64,000 nt of DNA from WLWS01 sp965243105 (GCA_965243105.1 CBDEUC010000002.1:619582-683581); one strand, 5' to 3'. Shown: positions 1 through 9,248, numbered from the stretch's first letter. The notes: generated by a model not told the origin, from the sequence alone. Program-made: numbers and translations.

Positions 1-764
1 TCCAGCAGGGACTGAAAATGCTGAAAGCTGGAAGCACTGAATTCACGGCTCTCGCCATACTTGTCATGCGCGGGATGTTCCGGATAAAGCGCAAGGCATT
101 CAACGTGTGAAGCAGGTATCCCCGCGGCACCTGCTTTTTTTGCTTTTAGCAGGTAGGGTAACAGGTGCGTGTGCGGTCCGTATTCAACCTCGGTGGCTGT
201 TTTCGGGATAGGGGTCTCAACTTCCACGCGACCGAGTGCCGAGACGACAACACGGGTTGGAGAGAACTCCAGTACTGCCTCGCCCGCGGGTTTGCTGCCA
301 TCAAAAACAGAATGTCCACAGGTGGCATACAGCGCGTCAAGCAATTCTTTTTCATCACTTCTAACGCAAAAGCGAACCCAGGGTGAACCCACACCAAGAT
401 CAAAAACAAGCTTACCCTTTGCGCCTGCATCCAGCGCATCGACATCTTCGCCAAGACATTTTACTTCGTGATTAGCGCCAAGCTCTGCATGCTTTTTTTC
501 AAGACAAAAACTGAGATTCTGAGACCAGGATTTTGTGCAACTGCTGAGTTCCTCGTGGGCAAAACAGGCAAGTTCCGGGTGAAAGTGAATTTGCATGGCT
601 CCCCGGCCTGTCCGCACCGAGATGCTTTCTTCAGATTCGGTAATGTCGGCGGCTTCACTGTCGTCATACATGAATTCACCAATGGCGCCGGGAATACCGA
701 TACTCCAGCTATGCGCCGGGGAAGAAAGATGCGATTTCAGTATTTCCCTGAGCTCCGAATTCAT
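1..764 (-). CDS. Partial gene, DUF6925-like conserved protein (C-terminus beyond left edge)
   Basis: The reading frame is open from an ATG at 764-762 to the window edge (254 codons) with no stop. An AGAGG ribosome site sits a few bases upstream. The translation is soluble and acidic, without signal peptide or membrane segments. It has a W-S-I-G-I-P-G-A-I-G-E-F stretch near residue 20, a V-S-A-L-G-R-V-E-V-E-T-P segment and a G-P-H-T-H-L-L-P motif near residue 200. These resemble, from memory, the family of unknown function DUF6925; I am moderately sure of the family and do not know its function. It lies 149 bases downstream of ccoS on the same strand, so it may be read from the ccoIS transcript or its own promoter. 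Confidence 0.7.
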   Translation of the reverse strand, partial: MNSELREILKSHLSSPAHSWSIGIPGAIGEFMYDDSEAADITESEESISVRTGRGAMQIHFHPELACFAHEELSSCTKSWSQNLSFCLEKKHAELGANHEVKCLGEDVDALDAGAKGKLVFDLGVGSPWVRFCVRSDEKELLDALYATCGHSVFDGSKPAGEAVLEFSPTRVVVSALGRVEVETPIPKTATEVEYGPHTHLLPYLLKAKKAGAAGIPASHVECLALYPEHPAHDKYGESREFSASSFQHFQSLL

Positions 765-913
765 AACACCTCTGCCGTTATCATCATCCAGCCAGTCCTG
801 TCCCGGGTGGATGCGTGGTCATGCGTTATTGCCAATACTGAAATTTAGCACGCCAGGCAAACAATGGGAAAGTGCATATTGGGAAACGGAGCGGCAGAAT
901 TGACGCGACTATT

Positions 914-1087
914 TTATTCTGCGGAATCGGCAGTTTTTTCCTGGGCCTCGTCGTCATCCATGAGGATCTGGTAAGCAGCACCCTCCATATCGTCAAATTG
1001 ACCTGAGCGCACGGCCCAGAAAAGGAAATATATAATCAGCCCAATAAGCAGTAGCGACACCGGGATCAGTAAATAAATAACTTCCAT
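914..1087 (-). CDS. ccoS: CcoS, cbb3-type cytochrome oxidase assembly protein
   Basis: A 57-residue protein with one N-terminal membrane helix (I-Y-L-L-I-P-V-S-L-L-L-I-G-L-I-I-Y), followed by the family signature W-A-V-R-S-G-Q-F-D-D-M-E-G and a short acidic tail. CcoS is needed for incorporation of heme b and copper into the cbb3 oxidase in the species studied. The ATG at 1087-1085 overlaps the ccoI stop by one base (TAATG), which indicates translational coupling and fixes the start. A longer in-frame reading upstream would overlap ccoI by 144 bases and is rejected. Confidence 0.95.
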   Translation of the reverse strand: MEVIYLLIPVSLLLIGLIIYFLFWAVRSGQFDDMEGAAYQILMDDDEAQEKTADSAE

Positions 1088-3588
1088 TATTGTTTTCCCC
1101 GCGCAACGATACGTGAGGAATTTAGCAGCACAAGTAGAGAACTTGCAGACATGCCAATGGCCGCTATCCACGGTGCAATCCAGCCGCAAATAGCGAGCGG
1201 CAAGACCAATAAATTGTAGGAGAGAGCCCATACCAGGTTCTGCAGGATGACTTTTCTCGTTGTCGAAGCAATCTCAATCAGTTCCCTGATAGAACTGATA
1301 TTGTCATTCAATAACACGACATCGGAATTACTGCTTGCCATGGCCGCCCCATGCCCCATGGCAATAGACACCCCCGCACTTGCAAGCACCGGTGCATCGT
1401 TCATACCATCTCCAACCATCACCACTACTTTTCCCTGGTCCTGCAGTTGCTGCACCTGCTGCATTTTTTGCGCAGGTGAAAGAGACCATCGAGCAGAATT
1501 TATACCGAGTGCAGCGGCCGCTTTCATGGTAGGAGCCTTTGAGTCACCACTGAGAATGCTGACATTTTTACCGCGTGACTTGAGATACTCGATCAAGCTT
1601 GCACTTGCCTCGTATTCGACGTCCCTCATCCTGAACAGGCATACAAGTTCGGACTCCGTCGCAAGGTAAATCAACCTGTCTCCCTCAATTTCGTCAGCGG
1701 CGTGAGCAAGGTCCTCCTGCCGAACATGACTTGCTTCAAGAATGTGCTGCCTGTTCCCAAGAAAATACCTTTCACCATTGATAATTGCACTTAGACCGCG
1801 GGATGGGCTGTCTATCACGCTATCAACTTCCAGGTCGACAGGTTTTGTCCGTGTAAATGCCCTTGCCAGGGGATGAGCAGAATAGCGCTGCATGGATGCT
1901 GCTATTCGCAGGCACTCCTTTTCAGAAATTAAAGAACAGGGCTGAATATCAACGATTTTTGACTCAGGCGATACCAGGGTACCGGTTTTATCAAAGACAA
2001 AGTGATCAACTTTATCCAGGGTCTCAAGTACATCGGCATTGGCAAGTACGATACCCCGACTCATCAGGCAGGATGATGCACTGGCAATGGCGAGTGGCGT
2101 CGCAAGGGATAGTGCGCAGGGACAACTGACAACGAGAACTGACACTGATATTGCTATCCAGTCCGCTGACTGTACCGGGAACCAGTAAAGCGCAGTGCCC
2201 ATGGCAAGCAGCAGCACTGTGAAAACAAAATATGCACTAACATGGTTTGCTATTGCCTGTATTCCTGGTTTTATCTCCTGGCCTCTTTCGATGAGACGAA
2301 AAATATGTGCCCTGACGGTGTCATTACCGGTTGCGATCACGTTCATGACGACTGGCTGCCCGGTATTGATACTTCCGCCAATTAACTTTTCTCCTGCAGA
2401 CCTCTTCACGGGACAACTTTCCCCGCTTACCAGGGATTCATCTACAAAGGTCTTGCCGCTTTCGACGATACCATCAGCCGGGACTACTTCGCCTGCCCTG
2501 ACAAGCACCCGATCGCCGGGATTAAGCGCCCGCGCAGGAATAACCTCGTAGTTATTGCTGCCTGTAGCTCCTTTTAGCCTGTTAGCGACAGCCGCGGTGC
2601 TGCCAGCCAGCTTGTCTACATGGAATACCGCCTTTCGGCGACCATTAAACTCAACGTACCTGGCAGCAAGAAGGAAAAATGTAAACATCACCACGGAGTC
2701 GTAGTAAATTTCGCCTGTGCCATGAATGGTGGACCAGGCACTTGCGCCGTAGGCAATTGAAATACCCAGGGATACCGGAACGTCCATGCCCGTGCGCAAT
2801 AACCTGATATCCCGCCACGCGCGTAGAAAGAAAGATTGCGCGGAATAAAAAATCACTGGCGTCGTCAGCAACAGGCATAGCCAGGAAAAAAATGAACGAT
2901 GTTCCTGCTGCATGCCGGAACTGTCGCCAACGTACATTGCAATAGACAACATCATGACTTGCATGCCAAGGACACCGGCAAGCCCGAGTCGGCGTAGCTG
3001 GGAAGCCTGTTCCTGCCTCATTCCTTCCAGCGCAACGGCTGGATTGTGAAGCTGGGCGCTGTAACCCAGCTCAAGAATATGCTGCATAATTCGGCTGAGT
3101 TTTATCCTGGAATCATCCCAGCATAGCCTTGCGCGCTGTGTTGAGTAATTGACGTGAATGTCCTCAATACCGGGGATTTTCTCCAGCCTGGTTTGCACCA
3201 GCCACGCACAGGCGGGACAGGTCATATCAGATATGAGAATCGAACAGCCACGAGCATTTTCGAATCCCGGCTCCACCAGCCCTTCCTGCATCGTGGCCTC
3301 GTCAAAAACCGACAGCTTCCTGAGTTCTTCGGGTAGCAGTTCTTCCGGCCTGCTGGCTTTCTCATTTCGAAAGCGATAGTAATTATCGAGGCCAAGGTCG
3401 ACGATCGCACGGGCGACGGCTTCACAGCCAGCGCAACACATTTGCCTTTTTTCGCCGTTGATCGGTACCTCGAGTAATACACCATGAGGAACCACTTCCC
3501 CACAGTGATAACACTGCAAATTGTCGCTCACCACTTGCGCTCGCCGCTGGGCAAGATCGCTTGATGTAATTGCCTGGGCAGAATACAT
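1087..3588 (-). CDS. ccoI: CcoI/FixI, copper-type P1B-ATPase for cbb3 oxidase assembly
   Basis: An 833-residue heavy-metal P-type ATPase. The N-terminus has a Cys cluster (C26-x-x-C29 and C51-C-A-G-C55), then a heavy-metal-associated domain with C124-P-A-C127. The membrane ion-binding motif C489-P-C491, the phosphorylation site D533-K-T-G-T-L and the hinge G-D-G-M-N-D-A-P (near residue 710) are all intact. CcoI moves copper out of the cytoplasm for the CuB centre of the oxidase. It is coupled to ccoS but lies divergently from ccoNOQPGH, whereas many genomes have ccoGHIS in one direction. Regulation is probably through the FNR-type box at 3698-3711 in the shared intergenic region. Confidence 0.96.
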   Translation of the reverse strand: MYSAQAITSSDLAQRRAQVVSDNLQCYHCGEVVPHGVLLEVPINGEKRQMCCAGCEAVARAIVDLGLDNYYRFRNEKASRPEELLPEELRKLSVFDEATMQEGLVEPGFENARGCSILISDMTCPACAWLVQTRLEKIPGIEDIHVNYSTQRARLCWDDSRIKLSRIMQHILELGYSAQLHNPAVALEGMRQEQASQLRRLGLAGVLGMQVMMLSIAMYVGDSSGMQQEHRSFFSWLCLLLTTPVIFYSAQSFFLRAWRDIRLLRTGMDVPVSLGISIAYGASAWSTIHGTGEIYYDSVVMFTFFLLAARYVEFNGRRKAVFHVDKLAGSTAAVANRLKGATGSNNYEVIPARALNPGDRVLVRAGEVVPADGIVESGKTFVDESLVSGESCPVKRSAGEKLIGGSINTGQPVVMNVIATGNDTVRAHIFRLIERGQEIKPGIQAIANHVSAYFVFTVLLLAMGTALYWFPVQSADWIAISVSVLVVSCPCALSLATPLAIASASSCLMSRGIVLANADVLETLDKVDHFVFDKTGTLVSPESKIVDIQPCSLISEKECLRIAASMQRYSAHPLARAFTRTKPVDLEVDSVIDSPSRGLSAIINGERYFLGNRQHILEASHVRQEDLAHAADEIEGDRLIYLATESELVCLFRMRDVEYEASASLIEYLKSRGKNVSILSGDSKAPTMKAAAALGINSARWSLSPAQKMQQVQQLQDQGKVVVMVGDGMNDAPVLASAGVSIAMGHGAAMASSNSDVVLLNDNISSIRELIEIASTTRKVILQNLVWALSYNLLVLPLAICGWIAPWIAAIGMSASSLLVLLNSSRIVARGKQ

Positions 3589-3697
3589 AAGTTTTACCAG
3601 TATTGAATAATTCGACCTGCCTGAAAATCCATCAGTACGGCCTCAATAGAAATTGTCACCCCTGTGCATCACTATAAGTTGCTAAATAGTTTTATGT

Positions 3698-3711
3698 TTG
3701 ATCGAGATCAA
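3698..3711. promoter_or_regulatory. FNR/ANR box in the ccoI-ccoN intergenic region
   Basis: The sequence TTGATCGAGATCAA is a perfect match to the FNR/ANR consensus TTGAT-N4-ATCAA and is itself palindromic. Its centre lies 92 bases upstream of the ccoN start. A class II arrangement would put transcription start near 3746, with a weak -10-like element around 3733-3739. The box is the obvious oxygen-responsive control site for ccoNOQPGH and possibly also for divergent ccoIS. Confidence 0.88.
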
Positions 3712-3796
3712 TTTATTGCCTTGCAGCAAATGTAAGAATAATCCCCACGTCGTTAAGGCGACGTATCTACTGGGGAAATATAGAAGGTAAGGACTA

Positions 3797-5218
3797 ATGA
3801 CTGAATCAAACAGTTATAACTACGTGGTTGTGCGCCAGTTCGCCATCATGACGATCATCTGGGGCATCGTTGGCATGGCTGTCGGTGTATTTATTGCCGC
3901 GCAACTAGCATGGCCCGCACTGAATTTTGACCTGCCATGGTTAAGTTTTGGTCGCCTGCGCCCCCTGCACACCAATGCCGTGATTTTTGCCTTTGGCGGC
4001 TCGGCTCTTTTCGCCTGCTCCTATTATGTTGTACAACGTACCTGTCACGTCAGGCTTTTTTCCGACAGGTTAGCCGCGTTTACTTTCTGGGGCTGGCAAC
4101 TGGTGATCCTGTCCGCTGCGATTACGCTGCCACTGGGAATTACAACCTCCAAGGAATACGCAGAGCTGGAATGGCCCATTGATATTCTCATTGCAGTAGT
4201 CTGGGTCAGCTATGCGATTGTCTTCTTTGGCACCATCCTGAAAAGAAAAATAAAGCATATCTATGTCGCAAACTGGTTTTTTGGCGCGTTTATTATAACG
4301 GTTGCGGTATTGCATATTGTCAATAGCCTTGCCATTCCCGTGGGCCTGTTTAAATCCTACTCAATTTACGCAGGCGTACAGGATGCGATGATCCAGTGGT
4401 GGTACGGACACAACGCGGTGGGCTTTTTCCTGACTGCAGGTTTCCTCGGCATGATGTATTACTTCGTGCCGAAACAGGCTGAAAGACCAGTCTATTCCTA
4501 CCGCTTATCAGTGGTGCATTTCTGGTCCCTGGTCTTTACCTACATCTGGGCCGGTCCGCATCACCTGCACTACACTGCATTGCCCGAATGGACCCAGTCC
4601 CTCGGTATGGTTATGTCGCTGATACTTCTTGCCCCGTCATGGGGAGGCATGATCAACGGCATCATGACCCTTTCAGGGGCATGGCACAAGTTACGTACCG
4701 ACCCTGTACTTCGTCTCCTGATTGTATCGCTGTCTTTTTACGGCATGTCGACCTTTGAAGGCCCGATGATGTCCATAAAAACGGTGAATGCCCTGTCGCA
4801 CTATACCGACTGGACCATCGGTCATGTTCACTCGGGCGCGCTGGGCTGGGTAGCGCTGATTTCTCTTGGCTGCATGTACTACCTGATCCCGAGGCTGTAC
4901 GGCACAAAGATTTACAGCCTCAAGTTGATCGAGTGGCACTTCTGGACATCTACCATTGGTATCGTTCTATATATAGCCTCGATGTGGGTATCCGGCATCA
5001 TGCAGGGCCTGATGTGGCGCGCTGTAAATGATGACGGCACCCTCACCTACAGCTTTGTAGAAAGTGTCCAGGCCATGCATCCCTTTTACATTATCCGTTT
5101 CCTTGGTGGTGCACTGTTCCTGGCTGGAACCATGATCATGGCGTACAACATCTGGAAGACAATTGTTGGTAACAAGCCAATTGTCGCCGCCATTCCTCAA
5201 CCCGCTGCTGCTCACTAG
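3797..5218 (+). CDS. ccoN: CcoN, catalytic subunit I of cbb3 cytochrome c oxidase
   Basis: A 473-residue polytopic membrane protein of the heme-copper oxidase superfamily, C class. It reduces O2 to water with very high affinity. Visible ligands are H58 (L-H-T-N, low-spin heme b), H205 (W-Y-G-H-N, CuB), H255-H256 (G-P-H-H-L-H-Y, CuB) and H343/H345 (G-H-V-H-S-G-A-L-G-W, heme b3 and heme b). Y249 (F-T-Y-I-W) sits at the place of the cross-linked tyrosine of cbb3 enzymes. The start ATG has an AAGG site seven to ten bases upstream. It is the first gene of ccoNOQP-orf-GH. Confidence 0.98.
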   Translation: MTESNSYNYVVVRQFAIMTIIWGIVGMAVGVFIAAQLAWPALNFDLPWLSFGRLRPLHTNAVIFAFGGSALFACSYYVVQRTCHVRLFSDRLAAFTFWGWQLVILSAAITLPLGITTSKEYAELEWPIDILIAVVWVSYAIVFFGTILKRKIKHIYVANWFFGAFIITVAVLHIVNSLAIPVGLFKSYSIYAGVQDAMIQWWYGHNAVGFFLTAGFLGMMYYFVPKQAERPVYSYRLSVVHFWSLVFTYIWAGPHHLHYTALPEWTQSLGMVMSLILLAPSWGGMINGIMTLSGAWHKLRTDPVLRLLIVSLSFYGMSTFEGPMMSIKTVNALSHYTDWTIGHVHSGALGWVALISLGCMYYLIPRLYGTKIYSLKLIEWHFWTSTIGIVLYIASMWVSGIMQGLMWRAVNDDGTLTYSFVESVQAMHPFYIIRFLGGALFLAGTMIMAYNIWKTIVGNKPIVAAIPQPAAAH

Positions 5219-5228
5219 GAGAACACGT

Positions 5229-5843
5229 GTGTCTGGTCTTCACGATAAAATCGAACAAAATCTCGGCCTGATGGTGATTCTTGTGGTCCTCACTATCAGT
5301 GTCGGCGGACTGGTACAAATTACACCTTTATTCTTTATGGGCTCAACCACTGAACCGGTTGAAGGTCTGAAACCCTACAGCCCCCTGCAACTGGTCGGCC
5401 GCGATGTGTACGTGAGAGAAGGCTGTTATCTTTGCCATTCACAAATGATTCGACCCTTTCGCGCCGAAACTGAACGCTATGGTCATTACTCACTGGCCGG
5501 AGAATTCGTTTACGACCATCCATTCCAGTGGGGTTCCAAGAGAACCGGCCCCGATCTTCACCGGGTTGGAGGTCGATACAGTGACGAGTGGCACAGGGTA
5601 CACCTGGTAAACCCGCGTGATGTCGTTCCCGAGTCAATCATGCCGGGCTATCCGTGGCTTGAAGAGAATTCCATTTCGCGAGTTAACATCAAGGCTCGCA
5701 TGAATGCATTGAGAAAAGTCGGTGTGCCCTATACCGACGAGGAAATTGAAAAAGCTCCTGAAGCACTCAAGGGGAAAAAAGAGATGGATGCTGTCATAGC
5801 CTATTTGCAGGGACTTGGTACAGCCGTAAAGACGAGGCGCTAG
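5229..5843 (+). CDS. ccoO: CcoO, monoheme cytochrome c subunit of cbb3 oxidase
   Basis: A 204-residue protein with an N-terminal membrane anchor (residues about 12-36) and one c-type heme site C66-Y-L-C-H70 in the periplasmic part. The methionine ligand is probably in E-S-I-M-P-G-Y-P-W. I place the start at a GTG (5229): an AGGAG ribosome site overlaps the ccoN stop with a seven-base spacer, and the protein then begins M-S-G-L-H-D-K like typical CcoO. An upstream start at 5163 would overlap ccoN by 56 bases. CcoO passes electrons from CcoP to CcoN. Confidence 0.96.
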   Translation: MSGLHDKIEQNLGLMVILVVLTISVGGLVQITPLFFMGSTTEPVEGLKPYSPLQLVGRDVYVREGCYLCHSQMIRPFRAETERYGHYSLAGEFVYDHPFQWGSKRTGPDLHRVGGRYSDEWHRVHLVNPRDVVPESIMPGYPWLEENSISRVNIKARMNALRKVGVPYTDEEIEKAPEALKGKKEMDAVIAYLQGLGTAVKTRR

Positions 5844-5850
5844 GAAAATT

Positions 5851-6012
5851 ATGAACACAATATTATCTGCCTGGACCGTGATTGTATTTGTACTTTTCAT
5901 CGGCATCAGCTGGTGGGCCTGGAGTTCCAAGAAGAAGGAAGACTTCGAAACCGCGGCCATGATCCCCTTTGACGAGGATGATGAGCCCTTGACAGAAAAT
6001 GAGGGTAAATAA
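5851..6012 (+). CDS. ccoQ: CcoQ, small membrane subunit of cbb3 oxidase
   Basis: A 53-residue protein beginning M-N-T-I-L-S-A-W-T-V, with one membrane helix ending in W-W-A-W-S, then a lysine patch and an acidic tail. This is the standard CcoQ layout. It sits 7 bases after ccoO and 2 bases before ccoP. CcoQ stabilises the interaction of CcoP with the CcoNO core in the species studied. Confidence 0.95.
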   Translation: MNTILSAWTVIVFVLFIGISWWAWSSKKKEDFETAAMIPFDEDDEPLTENEGK

Positions 6013-6014
6013 GC

Positions 6015-6914
6015 ATGGCTGACTTTACTAGCGAGATTTGGAGCTGGTTTGTTGCTGTCTCTACCATAGTCAGCATTCTTGGCTTACTGGTTTTTGTCCT
6101 TAAAATCGGGGCGAAAAAACTTGCGCCCGGAGAAAAAGCACAATCCCAGGGACATGTCTGGGACGAAGACCTCTATGAATTGAACTACCCCGCACCAAGA
6201 TGGTGGTACTTTGGGTTCATTATCAGCATTTTCTGGGGCATGCTTTACCTGTTTCTATACCCCGGCCTTGGAAGTTTCGCCGGTTACCTTGGATGGTCCC
6301 AGTTCAACCAGTATGACGAAGAAATTGCCAGGGCGGAGAGCGAATACGGTCCACTCTATGAGCAATTCCTGAACAAGGAGCTTGTTGCACTGTCCCAGGA
6401 TCCGGCGGCACGTGAAGTAGGACAACGTCTCTACTCGAATTACTGCTCCACCTGTCACGGCTCTGATGCCCGCGGTGCACGTGGATTTCCGAATCTTCGC
6501 GACAATGACTGGCTTTACGGTGGTGAACCGGAAAACATCAAGACTTCAATACTCAAGGGTCGACAGGGCGTGATGGCGGCCTGGGGCCCCCTGCTCAAGG
6601 AAGAAGACATTCTGGCCAGTACCGAGTACGTGAAGCAACTATCCGGGCGGGATGTTGATACAGGGCTTGCCGAAAAAGGCAAGACCACCTTTGATACCTA
6701 TTGCATGGCCTGCCATGGCATGGATGGGAAAGGCAATATCGCCCTCGGGGCACCAAACCTGACCGACAACATCTGGCTTTACGGTGGTTCGACGAAAAGT
6801 ATCGCCAGGTCCATCACCGAGGGACGCGGGGGTGTCATGCCTCCCCACGAAAATTTCCTGGGTGAAGCAAAGGTTCATGTACTGGCTGCCTACATTTACG
6901 GGCTAAACAAGTAA
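6015..6914 (+). CDS. ccoP: CcoP, diheme cytochrome c subunit of cbb3 oxidase
   Basis: A 299-residue protein. Two N-terminal membrane helices (about residues 10-33 and 63-83) flank a cytoplasmic loop with the family signature H-V-W-D-E-D-L-Y-E-L-N-P-like stretch. Two periplasmic cytochrome c domains follow, with heme sites C144-S-T-C-H148 and C230-M-A-C-H234. CcoP is the electron entry subunit that takes electrons from soluble or membrane cytochromes. The ATG follows the ccoQ stop by two bases. Confidence 0.98.
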   Translation: MADFTSEIWSWFVAVSTIVSILGLLVFVLKIGAKKLAPGEKAQSQGHVWDEDLYELNYPAPRWWYFGFIISIFWGMLYLFLYPGLGSFAGYLGWSQFNQYDEEIARAESEYGPLYEQFLNKELVALSQDPAAREVGQRLYSNYCSTCHGSDARGARGFPNLRDNDWLYGGEPENIKTSILKGRQGVMAAWGPLLKEEDILASTEYVKQLSGRDVDTGLAEKGKTTFDTYCMACHGMDGKGNIALGAPNLTDNIWLYGGSTKSIARSITEGRGGVMPPHENFLGEAKVHVLAAYIYGLNK

Positions 6915-6927
6915 CGAACCTGCCCCG

Positions 6928-7218
6928 ATGAAGATATGGTCTGGAAGCGGTCACATGCCCCTTCCTGCGCGGGTGATCACGGTGCTATGGGCTTCTTTTC
7001 TCATGGCCGGTATCGCAACCGGTGTATTTTTCTCGACCATTGACCCGCTCGAATTGAAATATTGCGTTGATTTTCCCGAGGTCAGTCGAACCGGCGCTTA
7101 TAGCATTGGCTTCATCCTTTTCTGGCTGCTTACCTCAGCCTCCGGCCTGTTATCCGTGTTTTTGACCTACCCGGACGATGCGGGTAATACGCAGTCTCCA
7201 GATAACCCCGGCGAGTAA
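6928..7218 (+). CDS. Two-helix membrane protein between ccoP and ccoG, function unknown
   Basis: A 96-residue protein with two predicted membrane helices (about residues 16-36 and 58-80) separated by a short loop with one Cys, and a polar C-terminus. It starts 13 bases after ccoP and ends 4 bases before the preferred ccoG start, so it belongs to the cco operon. I do not recognise the family. It is not CcoH, CcoS or CcoQ, all of which are present elsewhere in the locus. A role as an accessory or assembly factor is inferred from position only. Confidence 0.8.
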   Translation: MKIWSGSGHMPLPARVITVLWASFLMAGIATGVFFSTIDPLELKYCVDFPEVSRTGAYSIGFILFWLLTSASGLLSVFLTYPDDAGNTQSPDNPGE

Positions 7219-7222
7219 CAAG

Positions 7223-8620
7223 GTGGAAACTCCAGTACCAGGTTCGTCCGCCGAGGAGAACATTGAGCAACTCCTGTTCGCCAAGCGGGAGAAGATATAC
7301 CCGAGAGAGGTGCACGGTATATTTGCCGCGCTTCGGGTGTCTGCGGTGATCGGCCTGCTCGGTCTCTACTACGTTGTTTGCTGGCTCAGCTGGGACGGCC
7401 GGCAAGCCGTTCTTTTTGATCTTCCTGCACGAAAATTTTACGTATTTGGCCTGACCTTCTGGCCCCAGGACTTTGTATATCTCACTTTTCTACTGATTAT
7501 TGCAGCACTCAGCCTGTTTTTCTTCACTGCCCTCGCAGGCCGGCTCTGGTGTGGTTACGCCTGCCCGCAAACCGTCTGGACGGAAACTTTCCTGTGGATT
7601 GAAAGGTTGATAGAGGGTGGCAGAACACAGCAAATGAAACTGGATAAAATGCCATGGAACGCTCACAAGCTTCGAATCAAGCTGAGCAAGCACGCCACCT
7701 GGGTTATTTTTTCCCTCTATACCGGGTTTACATTCGTGGCCTATTTCTCGCCCGCACGCCAACTGGCACAGGACATTGCCAGCTTTCAACTCGGCGGCTG
7801 GGAGACATTCTGGCTATTGTTCTATGGTTTTGCCACCTATGGTAATGCCGGCTGGATGCGCGAACAGGTTTGTACCTACATGTGTCCCTATGCACGTTTT
7901 CAAAGCGCCATGTTTGACGATGACACTTTGATCGTTTCATATGACCAAAAGCGCGGTGAGCCAAGAGGCTCTCGAAGCCCGGGCATTGATCACCGGCGAG
8001 AAGGGCTTGGTGACTGTGTCAACTGTACCCTGTGTGTACAGGTCTGTCCTACCGGTATTGATATTCGCGATGGCCTGCAGTACCAGTGCATCGGTTGTTC
8101 CGCCTGCATAGATGCCTGCAATGATGTCATGGACAAGATGAATTACCCTGCAGGATTAATTCGCTATACCACCCAAAATGCGCTGCAGGGTAAAAAAAGC
8201 CGAATCCTGCGCCCGAGGATTTTTATCTATGGCACTATCCTGCTCGCCGTGGTAAGTATTTTTTCCATCTCGGTGTTAACCCGTGTCCCCCTGGCGCTTG
8301 ATGTTATTCGCGACAGGAACCAGCTTTACCGTGAAACCCATGGACTTATTGAGAATGTGTATACATTAAAAGTTATTAACATGGACAAGCAACTCCACTC
8401 CTACAACTTGAGTGTCCATGGGCTGGACGGTTTAAAACTTGAGACAGAAACCGACGAGATTACCGTCGACCCGGGTGAGGTCCTTGACTACCCGGTTCGA
8501 GTGCTTGTAGACGAGGACTTGCTTGAACAAAGAAGTACTGACATCTATTTCAGGCTGGTTTCAATACAGGATTCACAACTTGAAGTAGAGGAACACGCTA
8601 AATTACTGGGGCCGCTATGA
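7223..8620 (+). CDS. ccoG: CcoG/FixG, polyferredoxin for cbb3 oxidase copper delivery
   Basis: With a GTG start at 7223 the product has 465 residues, typical for CcoG. Membrane helices occur around residues 38-54, 83-105, 158-176 and 195-212. A C-G-Y-A-C-P-Q motif (C110, C114) is followed by a two-cluster ferredoxin domain (C265, C268, C271, C275 and C289, C292, C295, C299). A further helix near residue 320 and an Ig-like C-terminal domain complete it. CcoG has been described as a cupric reductase supplying Cu(I) to oxidase assembly. An ATG at 7178 is possible but overlaps the preceding gene by 41 bases. The stop overlaps ccoH (ATGA). Confidence 0.95.
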   Translation: METPVPGSSAEENIEQLLFAKREKIYPREVHGIFAALRVSAVIGLLGLYYVVCWLSWDGRQAVLFDLPARKFYVFGLTFWPQDFVYLTFLLIIAALSLFFFTALAGRLWCGYACPQTVWTETFLWIERLIEGGRTQQMKLDKMPWNAHKLRIKLSKHATWVIFSLYTGFTFVAYFSPARQLAQDIASFQLGGWETFWLLFYGFATYGNAGWMREQVCTYMCPYARFQSAMFDDDTLIVSYDQKRGEPRGSRSPGIDHRREGLGDCVNCTLCVQVCPTGIDIRDGLQYQCIGCSACIDACNDVMDKMNYPAGLIRYTTQNALQGKKSRILRPRIFIYGTILLAVVSIFSISVLTRVPLALDVIRDRNQLYRETHGLIENVYTLKVINMDKQLHSYNLSVHGLDGLKLETETDEITVDPGEVLDYPVRVLVDEDLLEQRSTDIYFRLVSIQDSQLEVEEHAKLLGPL

Positions 8621-9090
8621 ACACAACACACACTGAACAACCCAACTGGTATCGCGAGCCATACGTGTGGCTGCTGATCGCCTTCCCACTATCTGCCGTG
8701 CTTGCGGGAATCTATACGATAATGCTGGCAGTCAGTTCAAATGATGGCCTCGTCGTTGACGACTATTACAAGGAAGGCCTGGAAATAAATCGAAGGCTTG
8801 AACGGGACAGGAAAGCGTCGGAATTACAGTTGCAGGTGCAGCTTCAGCATGGAAATGATAATCCGAGCACAAGGATCCTGCTACAGGCACGAGACGATTT
8901 TGAATACCCGGAAAAGCTTAGCGTCAGTTTTCTCAATGCATCGAGGGCTGGCATGGATCGAACCCTGGTTTTTCAAAAAAGCGACGACATGAGCTACGTC
9001 GCACCGGCACCAGGGCTTGTTAAGGGAAAGTGGCACGTAATGATAGAAAGCCAGGATTGGCGGCTGCTTGACGTGCTCCACATACCCTGA
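8617..9090 (+). CDS. ccoH: CcoH/FixH, cbb3 oxidase assembly protein
   Basis: A 157-residue protein with one N-terminal membrane helix, the FixH signature D-D-Y-Y-K-E-G-L-E-I-N, and a periplasmic beta-rich domain. It overlaps ccoG by four bases (ATGA). CcoH interacts with CcoN and is needed for late assembly of the oxidase. The operon appears to end here: 158 bases without a gene follow, with an AATTTGC/GCAAATT inverted repeat at 9205-9222. Confidence 0.93.
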   Translation: MNTTHTEQPNWYREPYVWLLIAFPLSAVLAGIYTIMLAVSSNDGLVVDDYYKEGLEINRRLERDRKASELQLQVQLQHGNDNPSTRILLQARDDFEYPEKLSVSFLNASRAGMDRTLVFQKSDDMSYVAPAPGLVKGKWHVMIESQDWRLLDVLHIP

Positions 9091-9248
9091 ACAAGGCATA
9101 AATCCGGAATTTTACAGCGAAATTGTTGTACTGGTTCACATAATCCGGGCCCTGCCCCGACCTTTCTGAACTAATCTGCTCTAGGCTATCTAAAAAGACA
9201 GGTGAATTTGCTCTAGCAAATTTTCCGTATTTAACCTGGAGTAACATT

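Noticed and set aside
468..848. 126-codon plus-strand ORF near the left edge
   Set aside because: It lies antisense to the long minus-strand frame 1-764, which has a ribosome site and family-like motifs.
2651..2878. ORF inside ccoI on the same strand in another frame
   Set aside because: Fully within the conserved ccoI coding sequence.
9205..9222. AATTTGC/GCAAATT repeat taken as the cco operon terminator
   Set aside because: The stem is AT-rich and the T-run is only four bases, so termination is doubtful; mentioned in the ccoH entry only.
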